NCBI GenBank assembly: GCA_944320235.1
Contig: CALUGQ010000016.1
Coordinates: 1-43,969 of the forward strand
Reading direction: 5' to 3'
Length of the DNA: 43,969 nucleotides
From: an uncultured Prevotella sp.
GTDB taxonomy: Bacteria; Bacteroidota; Bacteroidia; Bacteroidales; Bacteroidaceae
The notes under the pieces were generated by a model that ran no database searches, was not told where the DNA came from, and saw only the letters and a program-made list of their open reading frames with translations. The first letter of the stretch is position 1. Each line of letters opens with the position of its first letter. Below, piece after piece: positions 23,623 through 32,333 of the stretch. The translations under genes and the position numbers were made by a program.

Positions 23623-24789
23623 TCACCTGCGGAACAAGTCCTTTATGCCGTCCATGTCGAACGCCAGCGAGAAGCGCAGCGTCTGGTCGAGGGGGTTGCT
23701 CTGCGCGGTGGAAATGACGTAGCCCACATCAAGCGAAAAGACACTCATGCGGAAGCCGCCGCCCACGGTGAAGTACTTGCGGTTGCCCTTGTTCTCGCTC
23801 TCGTGGTGGTAGCCGGCGCGCACCGAGAACTGGTCGTGGTACACATACTCGGCCCCGACGCTCCACTGAATCTCCTCTAGCTCCTCCTTGAAACCGCCGG
23901 GCGCATCGCTGAAGCTCTTGAAAATGCCCGCGATGGAGCTTACGTCGCTGTATTCCTCAATCACGCGGTTCTGGTAGTCGGCCGCACTCTCGCCCTCATT
24001 CTGCTTCGGCACGGTAGGCACGAGCAGCTTGTTGGCGTCGGCCGAGATGGAGAAACGGTTGTACTCGTCTATCGGGACCATCACCGACGCGCCTATGCGG
24101 AGGTTGGCCGGGATGAACTGGCTGCGGTCGTCGCCGTAGTAAGTTATCTTGCTGCCCACGTTGCTGATGTTCATGCCCAGTCCAATCTGGCACTCGCGGC
24201 TGCCCATGGTGAAGTAGTTGTTGTAGTACAAGGCCAGGTCGGCGGCGAAAGCCGATGCCGGCGAGGAGTCCTCGGTGTAGTCGTAGCGCAGGTCGGAGTA
24301 TATCCAGCGTATCGCGGCGGCTATGGAGAAGTAGTCGCTGAGCATGAGCGAGTATGCCACGTCTATCGACATCTCGTATGGGTTGACCGTCATGGCGTTG
24401 TCATCCATGCTGGTTGCCACCTCTCCGAGGGAGAAATAGCGCAGCGAACCCGACACCGCGCTGTAGTCGCCGATGCGGTAATAGCCCGCCACGTATGCCA
24501 GGTCGATGTCGTTAACGAGCTGGCGCAGCCACGGGGTGTAGTTCAGCGACACGCCGGCGCGGCTTATGCAGAACGGGTATTTGGCCGGATTCCAGTATTG
24601 AGAGTTCACGTCCGGGTCGGTGGCGGCGCCCACATCGCCCATTCCGGCCGACCGCGCATCGGGCGCGATTGTCTGCGAAATGACCGCATGGTCAACGGGG
24701 TTGAACTCGCTCAGCTTGTCCTCCGCCCTGCCGGCAAGCGCCAGCGACGCGCAGACAATGGCCGCGAATGGTCTCGGGTTATGCTTCAT
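23623..24789 (-). CDS. porV: type IX secretion system outer-membrane protein PorV (LptO)
   Basis: This 388-residue outer-membrane beta-barrel of the FadL-like PorV family shuttles T9SS cargo from the translocon to the sortase. A signal peptide (about 1-23) is followed by the characteristic opening VDHAVISQTIAPDARSAGMGDVGAATDPDVNSQYWNPAKYPF and LNYTPWLRQLVNDIDLAYVAGYY. Alternating aromatic beta strands run to the C-terminus, which ends RFSLAFDMDGIKDLFRR. It lies 81 bases downstream of porU in the same direction, the arrangement known from Porphyromonas gingivalis. The ATG at 24789 is chosen over an in-frame codon at 24810 because the signal peptide begins there. Confidence 0.93.
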   Translation of the reverse strand: MKHNPRPFAAIVCASLALAGRAEDKLSEFNPVDHAVISQTIAPDARSAGMGDVGAATDPDVNSQYWNPAKYPFCISRAGVSLNYTPWLRQLVNDIDLAYVAGYYRIGDYSAVSGSLRYFSLGEVATSMDDNAMTVNPYEMSIDVAYSLMLSDYFSIAAAIRWIYSDLRYDYTEDSSPASAFAADLALYYNNYFTMGSRECQIGLGMNISNVGSKITYYGDDRSQFIPANLRIGASVMVPIDEYNRFSISADANKLLVPTVPKQNEGESAADYQNRVIEEYSDVSSIAGIFKSFSDAPGGFKEELEEIQWSVGAEYVYHDQFSVRAGYHHESENKGNRKYFTVGGGFRMSVFSLDVGYVISTAQSNPLDQTLRFSLAFDMDGIKDLFRR

Positions 24790-24870
24790 CGTCAGGTTGT
24801 ATAATTGCATTAGAAACGTTTGTCACACTCCTTAAAACGCCGGCGTGGCCTCATTTATTGCCCGCCGCGG

Positions 24871-27800
24871 TCATTTATTGGTCATAATTATGAGTTTCTT
24901 CGCCTTCGAAGCGTAGCTGCTTCCGTCGCTGCTGGCACTGACACGGTAGAGGTAAACGCCCGTTCCGAGCCGCCGCCCGCCGTCAACGGTGAGGTCCCAG
25001 TCTACGGTCAGCACGTTGTCGGAAGGCACATCGTTCTCCGAGTGGGTCCACAGGTGGCGCCCGCTCATGTCGAACACGTCGATGACTATGTCCATCTCTG
25101 AGCCGACGCGGTCGTGTATGATGCGGAACGAGGTCGATGTCGTGGCGGGATTATTGGTGCAGCCAATGTCGATGATGGACGGCTCCACACCCCTGGCCAC
25201 GCGGAACTTAAGCTCTACGACCGAGGAATTGTTCAGTATGTCCCACGCACGGAAGCGCAACGTGTGCTCCCCTTCGGCCAGCGAAGGTATGCTGTAACCT
25301 ATGGTGCCGCTCTTGTAGCTCCCGTAATCAAACGCAAAGTAGTCGTTGAGCACGTAAGTCTGCCCCATTTCGCCGTCGATGCTGAGCTGCAGGTCGTGGC
25401 CTATGCCGCTGCCGGAGGCGTTGATTCCGTCCTCGTCGGATATCTCCGCCACGAAGTAAGGCGTCGTGTTCACGCAGTCTCCGTTTGTGAACGACGTTGA
25501 ATTGAGGTAGCAGTAAATCGCCGGGCCTATGGAGTCGGTGCCGAGGCTGGCCGAGCCGTTGAGCGTTATCGCCTCGCTTGCCCCGCCTGCCGTGCGGCTG
25601 CGGTCGCCGCTGACGGCATATAGGTTGATGAGCCCGGTGCCGTCGCTGTAGCTGATGTCCTTTGGCACGGCGAATGTGAACGTGAACTGGCCTTGCGATA
25701 CGGCATCGGAGCCTTTGAACACCACGCTTGAGCGGTCGGTGAACACAAAGGGCGTGCTGGCCCCGCTCTCCGGGTTGGTGTCGTTGAGCTTGCAGGTGAC
25801 GGTCTGCTCCGCGTCGCTCACGGTGGCCGTCAGCGTGCCGTCGAAGTCGGATGCCGTGCGCCCGCCGTCGAGGATGCGCCCTTTCACCACCACCGACGCA
25901 CCCGCCCCGAGCCTCACAGGCTCCCCAGCAGCCACGGCTACCCCGTTGATGCTGTCGACGACAGCGTCGAGCGTGGGCAGCGCCAGCTTCATGGCGGGGT
26001 CGCCAAGCAGCGTGAACTGCAGCTTGTTCACCGTCACGTCGCCGCCAAAGCGGCCCTCTACGAGATGCACCTTGGCGCGGCGCGCGGCCTCGCCCACGGG
26101 TACCCGGCCATCGGCCACGTCGAGTACCTCAGTCATGAAGGCCATGTTCATGTTCTCGTTATAGTTGGAGTAGACGGTGCGCGTGGTGCCGTAGAAGGCC
26201 ACCGCGCCGCCGTTGGGGTTGAGCAGTGCCACCTCGCCGATGTTCTCTTCCTGCCCGTCGAAGGGCAGTATGTCGCAGGCGGCGGTCAGCCAGAGCGGAA
26301 GGTTCTTCGATACTGCGCTGCTGAAGTCTTCGAGATTCACCACCTGCTCGTGCGAGAGGCAGTATTCCACGCCGTGGCCGTTGTAGTTCATGATGAGCGC
26401 CCCGCTGGCCATGTACTGCTTGATGAGCCGCGTGACGTCGGGATAGCTGTTGTCCGTGGCCGACGCCTCTCGGCTGTACGCATCCCACATTATCTTCTTC
26501 ACCACGTATTCGGGATGATTGCGCTGCACCATGTCGGCCACGGTGTTTGCCGTCTCCATGTGTATATTGTTGTTGCCGTCGTCGCCCATGAGCACGATGT
26601 TGGCCTGCCAGGAGCCTGCGTTCTCGTTGTTCATGTAGGCTTCAATCTTGTCCACCACGGCCGCGGCGTCGGTCTCGGTGCGCACAGGTATCCTGCCGAC
26701 GGCCACATCCGGCTTTCCGTAGCACGAGTACCGGTCGGTATAGTCGTCCTGTATGGCCTCTCCGTCGTCGAGCAGGCAGTAGAAGTCGTCGCTTACATAG
26801 CAGTCTATATGGTTGTAGGAGTTCTCGCTCTCGAAACAGAGCAGGTAGTCATCGGCGGAATAGCCGCGCCAGTCGGAGGAGAGCATGCGGTTGTCCCATG
26901 CCCCGTCGCCGAACAAGACGAGATACTTTGGCAGGTCGGCCTCGGTCTCGGCGCGGTCGTAGAGCATCTTCATGTAGCGGCGGTAGGCAGTGGCGTCGGG
27001 CGTGCCGCTTGAGAACTCGTTGTAAAGCTCGTCGGCAGGCACAATCCTCACGCGCATGGAGTCGGCCTGCTCATGCAGGGCCGCCAGCCTCTCGGCCTGC
27101 TGCCTCAGCTTCTGCGAGGTGGGGATTATCACCACCATGTCGGCAGGGCCGTCGGCATGGAGGTCCTGGTTGGTTATGTGGTGCACATACTCCGGCACGG
27201 GGAACGATGCCGTCGAAAGGCTTGGGGCCTGCCGCGGTGCGTCGCAGTGGAGCGCGATGTAGTCGAGCCGCATGGTGCCGCCGGAGGTCTGGGTGATGCT
27301 CACCTTGTTTATAGAGCTGACGTTCCGCAGGGTGAACCGGGCATTCCCCTCGCGCATGACATCGTAAGTGCCCGAAGCCGGCACGCTGACCGTGCCTACC
27401 ACGCTATCGTTGACGCTGACGCTGGCCACCGACGCGCCGTAGGCCGTGAGCACCACCTGCAGGCTGCCGCGTCCGGGCTGGCCCGTGGCAGCTATCTCAT
27501 AGTCGCGCGCCACGCCGACGGTGAACACCTGCGAGTCGTAAAGATTGCGCCCGCCTTGAAACCAAGCGAAGTCATCGACCTCGTAAAGCGCGTTGCTGTC
27601 GTGGCCCGAGGGGTAGAAAGAGTCTGCGAATGCCGTGCTGTCTTGCGTGGCGGCAGGCCCGTCGCTCACGGTAAGAAAGTAGTAGCCGTAGTCTGAATAA
27701 GGGTTGCGCACACGGTTGCCGGCCTCGTCCCAGCTCAAGGGTCCGCGCGCATAGAACAGCCGCCGCCCGCCCACGGTGCAGGTAGGCACCTCGCTGAGGT

Positions 27801-28446
27801 CGTCGGTGGAGGCGAGATAATCGCCCGAGAGCGTCTCGGGCTGCAGCTCGCCGCCGTAGCCATACACCTTTACGCGGTCGGGCGTGGAGAAGCCCGCACG
27901 GCGTAGGAACTCGTCGGAAAGATGGTAAACGCCGCTCGAAGGCACGCGAATCTTGGCCCACGTGCCGCTGGCGAGCACAGAATAGGCGGCATAGCGGTCG
28001 GCAGGAGAGGCCGCGGCAGCGCGCGAACGGATGCGCCTTGCGCCCGAATCCTTGGCTTTCGCAGTGAGGCTGAGCTTGAAACTGACAAGTTTCTGGTACT
28101 TTCCGTCGCGGAACACGAGCGGCACGAAAGCCACGTCGAGGCTGCCCCGCTTGCGCTCCACGCCGAGCGTGAGGGTCACCTTGGGCATTGGCGGCAGCGT
28201 GTCGGCAGTGATGGCCTTGTAGCGGCGCACGTCGGCCTCGGTCATGTCTATGAATTCGGGGTACTCTATGGCCACGCTGTATGCCGAGTCGGCATATTGC
28301 CCGGCCAGCGGGAACGAGCAGGCGAAGCGCGGCAACAGCGTGTCGATCCTCACTTGCTCGGCAGTAAGGTTGTAGAACTCCTGCGCTGAGGCCCGGCGGG
28401 AGCACAGCGCAAGGATGGCAATCAGCGCAAAGCGGAATCTGTTCAT
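24871..28446 (-). CDS. porU: type IX secretion system sortase PorU
   Basis: This 1191-residue gingipain-like (C25) cysteine peptidase removes the C-terminal sorting domain from T9SS cargo and attaches the protein to anionic lipopolysaccharide at the cell surface. It has a signal peptide (1-21), an N-terminal beta region to about 400, and the C25 domain from about 425 (VVIIPTSQKLRQQAERLAALHE; YLVLFGDGAWDNR). Catalytic His691 lies in NYNGHGVEY and Cys724 in LTAACDILPF; their 33-residue spacing equals that of RgpB. A long beta-sandwich tail ends in its own sorting-domain-like segment (SGTGVYLYRVSA/KAKKLIIMTNK region), as PorU proteins do. It starts 4 bases after the FAH-family gene stop and precedes porV. 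Confidence 0.95.
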   Translation of the reverse strand: MNRFRFALIAILALCSRRASAQEFYNLTAEQVRIDTLLPRFACSFPLAGQYADSAYSVAIEYPEFIDMTEADVRRYKAITADTLPPMPKVTLTLGVERKRGSLDVAFVPLVFRDGKYQKLVSFKLSLTAKAKDSGARRIRSRAAAASPADRYAAYSVLASGTWAKIRVPSSGVYHLSDEFLRRAGFSTPDRVKVYGYGGELQPETLSGDYLASTDDLSEVPTCTVGGRRLFYARGPLSWDEAGNRVRNPYSDYGYYFLTVSDGPAATQDSTAFADSFYPSGHDSNALYEVDDFAWFQGGRNLYDSQVFTVGVARDYEIAATGQPGRGSLQVVLTAYGASVASVSVNDSVVGTVSVPASGTYDVMREGNARFTLRNVSSINKVSITQTSGGTMRLDYIALHCDAPRQAPSLSTASFPVPEYVHHITNQDLHADGPADMVVIIPTSQKLRQQAERLAALHEQADSMRVRIVPADELYNEFSSGTPDATAYRRYMKMLYDRAETEADLPKYLVLFGDGAWDNRMLSSDWRGYSADDYLLCFESENSYNHIDCYVSDDFYCLLDDGEAIQDDYTDRYSCYGKPDVAVGRIPVRTETDAAAVVDKIEAYMNNENAGSWQANIVLMGDDGNNNIHMETANTVADMVQRNHPEYVVKKIMWDAYSREASATDNSYPDVTRLIKQYMASGALIMNYNGHGVEYCLSHEQVVNLEDFSSAVSKNLPLWLTAACDILPFDGQEENIGEVALLNPNGGAVAFYGTTRTVYSNYNENMNMAFMTEVLDVADGRVPVGEAARRAKVHLVEGRFGGDVTVNKLQFTLLGDPAMKLALPTLDAVVDSINGVAVAAGEPVRLGAGASVVVKGRILDGGRTASDFDGTLTATVSDAEQTVTCKLNDTNPESGASTPFVFTDRSSVVFKGSDAVSQGQFTFTFAVPKDISYSDGTGLINLYAVSGDRSRTAGGASEAITLNGSASLGTDSIGPAIYCYLNSTSFTNGDCVNTTPYFVAEISDEDGINASGSGIGHDLQLSIDGEMGQTYVLNDYFAFDYGSYKSGTIGYSIPSLAEGEHTLRFRAWDILNNSSVVELKFRVARGVEPSIIDIGCTNNPATTSTSFRIIHDRVGSEMDIVIDVFDMSGRHLWTHSENDVPSDNVLTVDWDLTVDGGRRLGTGVYLYRVSASSDGSSYASKAKKLIIMTNK

Positions 28447-28450
28447 CTCG

Positions 28451-29068
28451 TCATTTACAGTTAAAGTCGAGCACCTTGCGGTCTTCTACATACCCCTCAA
28501 GGTGGTCGCCTATGGCCACCGGCCCCACCCCGGCGGGCGTCCCGGTGAAGAGCAGGTCGCCGGTCTTCAAGGTGAAGTAGCGGCTTATGCGGGCAATCAG
28601 GCTGTCAATGCCGAAAAGCATGTCGCCCGTGTACCCCTCCTGGGCCGCAACCCCGTTGACATCGAGGCGGAAACGCAACTGCTGCACGCCGCGCAGCAGC
28701 TCCTTGTCCACCCACTGGCCTATGGCCGCCGAGCCGTCGAAGCCCTTTGCCACCTCCCATGGCAGCCCAGCCGAGCGCAGGCCTGCGAGCACGTCGCTGG
28801 CCGTGAAGTCTACCCCTACGGTCACCGCGTCGTAATAACGGTGGGCGAAACGCTCAGGTATACACTTGCCCAAGCGGCATATCCTTACCACGAGCGCGGC
28901 CTCGTGGTCTACCCGGCGACACCAGTCGGGCACGAAAAAGGGCTTGCGATCCTTGAGCAAGGCCGAGTCGGCCTTGGTGAAAACCACTGGCTCTACATTA
29001 TCATATAACGCTGATTCCGGCGCGATATTGTGTCCGGGATAATTCATTGCCACTCCAAAAATCTTCAT
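28451..29068 (-). CDS. fumarylacetoacetate hydrolase family protein
   Basis: This 205-residue protein is a single FAH-fold domain. It opens MKIFGVAMNYPGHN, has VVFTKADSALL, a metal-ligand region DHEAALVVRICR, VGVDFTASD and the C-terminal TGDLLFTGTPAGVGPVAIGD, the hallmark of the family. Related enzymes hydrolyse or hydrate acylpyruvates, or decarboxylate oxaloacetate, with Mg2+; the exact substrate is not clear. A frame continuing upstream to 29326 is ignored because the -7 element at 29122 lies inside it. The stop is only 4 bases from the porU start, so this housekeeping-type enzyme and the T9SS sortase are likely on one mRNA. Confidence 0.88.
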   Translation of the reverse strand: MKIFGVAMNYPGHNIAPESALYDNVEPVVFTKADSALLKDRKPFFVPDWCRRVDHEAALVVRICRLGKCIPERFAHRYYDAVTVGVDFTASDVLAGLRSAGLPWEVAKGFDGSAAIGQWVDKELLRGVQQLRFRLDVNGVAAQEGYTGDMLFGIDSLIARISRYFTLKTGDLLFTGTPAGVGPVAIGDHLEGYVEDRKVLDFNCK

Positions 29069-29121
29069 ATCGTCATCATCTGAATGCAATTCCGTGATGC
29101 CGGACTTGCAGTCCGACGGGC

Positions 29122-29129
29122 CAAAGTTA
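29122..29129 (-). promoter_or_regulatory. -7 element of the FAH-porU-porV operon
   Basis: Minus-strand TAACTTTG is an exact -7 match; no TTTG at the proper distance. It predicts a leader of about 48 bases before 29068. Confidence 0.55.
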
Positions 29130-29493
29130 TACAGAATTTCCGAGAAAGCCGCACGCCGCGCCATGTTTTTTCGGCGCTCCCTGCGCCTCCGGGGCGCAAA
29201 CAGCCACTGCACACCACCTGCCGCCGCATCAAAGCCGACTGCGGCCCGGGTACGCGCATCTACAAACCGGAAAGCGGGAAATGCCTTTTCAGCCTGCGAA
29301 CAACAAGACTGCGCACGCGCGCACATACCATTCTGTGCATCAATGCGGCGTGCCGACCGGCAGTCAACGGTCGCTCACGACAACCGAAAGCCCGGCATGG
29401 CAGGCAGGCCATGGCCGACTTTTTGTTTACAAAAGGCCGCAACGGCAACAATGAGCACCCGCCATGGCGCACCAAACGGGCAGCCCGGCACTA

Positions 29494-29532
29494 CCAAACG
29501 GCCTGTTTCACCGCCTGGAACGGGCCGTTTGG
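29494..29532. repeat. intergenic inverted-repeat element, copy E
   Basis: CCAAACGGCC (29494-29503) pairs with GGCCGTTTGG (29523-29532). The left arm continues into AAACGGCCTGTTT (29496-29508), identical to the 13-base core of copy A at 345-357. Confidence 0.75.
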
Positions 29533-29710
29533 AAGCTCAATCCCGCCCATAGCGCAACTCTCTGTGAACCACGCACTTGCCTCGGAAGCCTCGATTGGCG
29601 AAATATCCTTACACCTGCGGCAAGGTCGGCTGCCGCCTGCCGACAGGCAACAAATGGCCGCCACACGCGCTTTTAACGCCAAACTATGTGCAGGAATCGA
29701 AAAAATGGTG

Positions 29711-29718
29711 TATCTTTG
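29711..29718 (+). promoter_or_regulatory. -7 element at the edge of the 66-bp repeat
   Basis: TATCTTTG is an exact -7 match; the -33 region is not recognisable. The second repeat copy carries the degenerate GCCTTTGC in the same position. The leader to 29892 would be about 170 bases and include both repeat units. Confidence 0.55.
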
Positions 29719-29845
29719 CATAACGCAAGCTGCACTCGGGAAATTGAAAGCAAGCTTTCTTTCCTCTCGTTTGCATTGCCTTTGCATAACGCAAGCTGCA
29801 CTCGGGAAATTGAAAGCAAGCTTTCTTTCCTCTCGTTTGCATCGC
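29714..29845. repeat. 66-bp tandem duplication in the 5' leader
   Basis: Two units (29714-29779 and 29780-29845) are identical except at one position (29777 versus 29843). Each contains TGCACTCGGGAAATTG and the short hairpin GAAAGC-AA-GCTTTC. Traces of a third start are seen at 29846-29852. The near-perfect identity implies a recent duplication or active maintenance. Confidence 0.9.
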
Positions 29846-29891
29846 CTCTGCAAAAGGTCAAACAACACAACGACAAAGAGACATACAAGGA

Positions 29892-31040
29892 ATGAGACAC
29901 CACATCATCTTAGCAGTGGCCGCAACGGCCATGGCACTGGCATCATGCAGTGAGGACAAATTCCGCATAGAAGGAACGATAACCGAGGCCGAGGACTCCG
30001 TGCTCTACTTCGAGCACGTGGGCATCGACGGACTTGAGCGGCTCGACTCGGCCCGCCTCGGGGCCGACGGCGGGTTCAGCTTCAGCGCCGAGAGGCCCGC
30101 CGCGCCTGAGTTCTACCGCCTGCGCATAGCCGGGCAGGCAATAAACATAGCCATAGACTCAACTGAAACCGTCACCATACGGGCCGCCTATCCCTCGATG
30201 GCCACCGGCTACGAGGTGGAAGGCTCGGGGGAATGCGCCAAGATAAAGCAACTGGCACAGATGCAAATAGACCTGCAACGACGGGCCATGGCCCTCGACC
30301 GCAACACGGCCCTGACGGCCGAAGAGGCGCGCGACAGCCTGCAACGGATGCTGGCTGCACACAAGCAGAGGGTGACGCACGACTTCATCTTCAAGGACCC
30401 GAAAGCCGCATCTTCCTACTTCGCCCTGTTCCAGGCCATAGGCGACTACCTCATATTCAACCCGCAGGGCAATGACAGCGACATAAAGGTGTTCGCCGCC
30501 GTGGCCACCGCGTGGGACACGTTCTACCCCGGGAGCCTGCGGGGCGAGAACCTGCACAACATCGCCATCGAGGGAATGAGGAACGAGCGCATCATCAAGG
30601 CCGACGCCGCCGGGCAGCTCGACCCGTCGAAAGTGGTGACTGCGGGCCTCATAGACATCCAACTGCCCGACAACAAGGGGCGCACACGCTCGCTGACAGA
30701 GCTGAAAGGCAAGGTGGTGCTGCTCGACTTCCACCTCTTCGCCATGGAGAACTCGCCGCAGCGCATCCTGTCGCTGCGCGAACTGTACAACAAGTACCAC
30801 GCCCAGGGCCTGGAAATCTACCAGGTATCGGTGGACGCCGACGAGCATTTCTGGAAGCAGCAGACCGCCCACCTGCCGTGGATCAGCGTGCGCGACGCCG
30901 CCGGCACAGGCTCGCGCCAGCTCGCAATATACAATGTCACACAGCTGCCCGAGTTCTTCCTCATCGACAGGGAGAACAACCTCGTGAGCCGCTCGGTGCA
31001 GATTGCCGACCTCGACGAGGCCATACAGGCCCTGCTCTGA
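29892..31040 (+). CDS. DUF4369/thioredoxin-like lipoprotein lacking the CxxC motif
   Basis: This 382-residue lipoprotein (lipobox LASC, Cys19) has the two-part layout common in Bacteroidetes: an N-terminal DUF4369 beta domain (about 23-115), a helical linker, and a C-terminal TlpA/AhpC-like thioredoxin domain (about 250-382). The thioredoxin fold is visible in GKVVLLDFHLFAMENSP, LEIYQVSVDADEHFWKQ and the cis-proline strand QLPEFFLIDRENN. However, the active-site slot (281-290) reads HLFAMENSPQ with no cysteine, so it cannot act as a normal disulfide reductase. It may be a binding or scaffolding protein at the periplasmic face. Its start sits behind a long leader that contains the 66-bp tandem repeat. 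Confidence 0.85.
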   Translation: MRHHIILAVAATAMALASCSEDKFRIEGTITEAEDSVLYFEHVGIDGLERLDSARLGADGGFSFSAERPAAPEFYRLRIAGQAINIAIDSTETVTIRAAYPSMATGYEVEGSGECAKIKQLAQMQIDLQRRAMALDRNTALTAEEARDSLQRMLAAHKQRVTHDFIFKDPKAASSYFALFQAIGDYLIFNPQGNDSDIKVFAAVATAWDTFYPGSLRGENLHNIAIEGMRNERIIKADAAGQLDPSKVVTAGLIDIQLPDNKGRTRSLTELKGKVVLLDFHLFAMENSPQRILSLRELYNKYHAQGLEIYQVSVDADEHFWKQQTAHLPWISVRDAAGTGSRQLAIYNVTQLPEFFLIDRENNLVSRSVQIADLDEAIQALL

Positions 31041-31073
31041 ACCCACACTCCCACGAAGACGCCTGGGGAAAAC

Positions 31074-31112
31074 ACAAAAAACGGCGGCGCACCCACCACG
31101 GGATGCGCCGCC
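31074..31112 (-). terminator. terminator of the OmpA-VWA operon
   Basis: GGCGGCGCA (31083-31091) pairs with TGCGCCGCC (31104-31112), with a CCC/GGG inner pairing. The A-run at 31074-31081 gives a T-tract on the minus strand. It may also stop the plus-strand gene ending at 31040. Confidence 0.75.
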
Positions 31113-31154
31113 TCAACTTAGCATTCAACCTATACTTTATCTTGTTTCTTGGCC

Positions 31155-32315
31155 TTACTCTGCTGTTCCGAACACGATGTAGAACGTGCGCTCGGCGCGG
31201 GTCTTGCCGTCGGCAGACAAGATTGTTATCTTGACCTCGTGGACTTGTCCGTCCATGAACTCCTCAATGTTCGTGAAGCGGATGATGTAGGAATTCTGCA
31301 TGGCACCCGTCACGGGCAGCTTCTCAAGCGTCACATCCGTGAAACTTGACGAAGCGTAGAGAATAGTGCCGCCCGTGTATTCAGAGATGCGCCACGGCTG
31401 CTCTGACGAACCGATGCTATGGGTGAACGAATTGGAAGCGCTGAACACGGTGTGGACTGTACCTTGGGCTGTGCTCCAGTTGCTTTGCGACTTGAAGTAC
31501 TCCGTCGAATAGTTGCTCCTTCCGCCAGGATAGTTTGGCTCATCGGTGAAGTTGACATAGATTCTGTTAGCGCCCGAACGGAACTTCATGTTCTTGTCGG
31601 CATAAATCAAGGCCATGCCGCCACACTCATCGCCCGTGCTGCCCATGGAGCTTGCCGCAGCCTGGAGGGCCGAAGCGTCGGAGCCGCTGAACCCAACGGT
31701 GCGTGAAGTGCCCGTACTACGGTTGAGGTACGCGCTCAGTGTCTCTGCATCGGTCATGTTTATTGCCCCGTTGATTGTTCCGCTGACCGAATATCCCACG
31801 CAGCCGAAACGTATGTTGAGGTTTGAATTCTCCAGCAACGTGGCCCACGAGACAATGTCACGCGCTATCGCATCGGCCTCCTGGCTCATGCTCCCGGAGT
31901 TGTCCACACAGAATACAAGATCGACCACCGACTTCTCTTCGTCGCCTTGGTTGTCTGCTGTGTTCGTCACGAGGATGCCTTTCGGCTTCCCGTCGACCTC
32001 CACCCAAACGTTCTGGCCCTCGTTTCCTGTTCCTATGAGCCTCAACCAATCATAATCATCGGCATCCTGGATGCCCGTCATGTCAATCCGCACGATGGCA
32101 TCGCCATCGCCAGTCTCCACGCCATACTGTATGTTGGGTATCGTTGTGGTTGCTCCATCGATATCCGGGTTGGGGCCGGCAATATCGTCACTGGGTATGC
32201 CTGATTGGTTCCCGCTTTCAAGAACAATGGTATCATCGCCGTCACTGAGGCACGACGAGAACGTGAATGCAGCTGCAACAAGCAGCAAGCACACTGAAAA
32301 TAGATTGCGTTTCAT
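31155..32315 (-). CDS. lipoprotein with von Willebrand factor A domain
   Basis: This 386-residue outer-membrane or periplasmic lipoprotein has lipobox FSSC (Cys22) followed by an acidic SDGDD sorting stretch. A beta domain of about 60-125 precedes the VWA domain (about 130-310). Its metal-ion-dependent adhesion site starts with DNSGS (Asp138, Ser140, Ser142) in VVDLVFCVDNSGSMSQEAD, with later Thr/Asp positions less certain. The tail (about 320-386) is another beta-rich segment, VHEVKITILSADGKTRAERTFYIVF. VWA proteins bind partner proteins through a divalent metal. It lies 18 bases after the OmpA-barrel gene, so the two are probably cotranscribed. Confidence 0.88.
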   Translation of the reverse strand: MKRNLFSVCLLLVAAAFTFSSCLSDGDDTIVLESGNQSGIPSDDIAGPNPDIDGATTTIPNIQYGVETGDGDAIVRIDMTGIQDADDYDWLRLIGTGNEGQNVWVEVDGKPKGILVTNTADNQGDEEKSVVDLVFCVDNSGSMSQEADAIARDIVSWATLLENSNLNIRFGCVGYSVSGTINGAINMTDAETLSAYLNRSTGTSRTVGFSGSDASALQAAASSMGSTGDECGGMALIYADKNMKFRSGANRIYVNFTDEPNYPGGRSNYSTEYFKSQSNWSTAQGTVHTVFSASNSFTHSIGSSEQPWRISEYTGGTILYASSSFTDVTLEKLPVTGAMQNSYIIRFTNIEEFMDGQVHEVKITILSADGKTRAERTFYIVFGTAE

Positions 32316-32333
32316 CGTTTTTGAGATTAAAGA

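Larger units (their letters stand above)
29069..29710. other. 640-base gap between the FAH-family gene and the thioredoxin-like lipoprotein gene
   Basis: No gene on either strand. It contains a minus-strand -7 element (29122-29129), a CGGACT-TGC-AGTCCG hairpin (29101-29115), inverted-repeat copy E (29494-29532) and, at the right, the promoter and tandem repeat listed separately. The long open frame across 29084-29953 has no protein-like features. Confidence 0.6.

Noticed and set aside
29714-29845. Tandem repeat considered as a CRISPR fragment
   Set aside because: The units are directly adjacent with no spacers and no cas genes are present.
29084-29953. Plus-strand frame of 289 codons covering the gap before the thioredoxin-like gene
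   Set aside because: It runs through the inverted repeat, the promoter and the 66-bp tandem repeat, and its translation has no domain-like composition.
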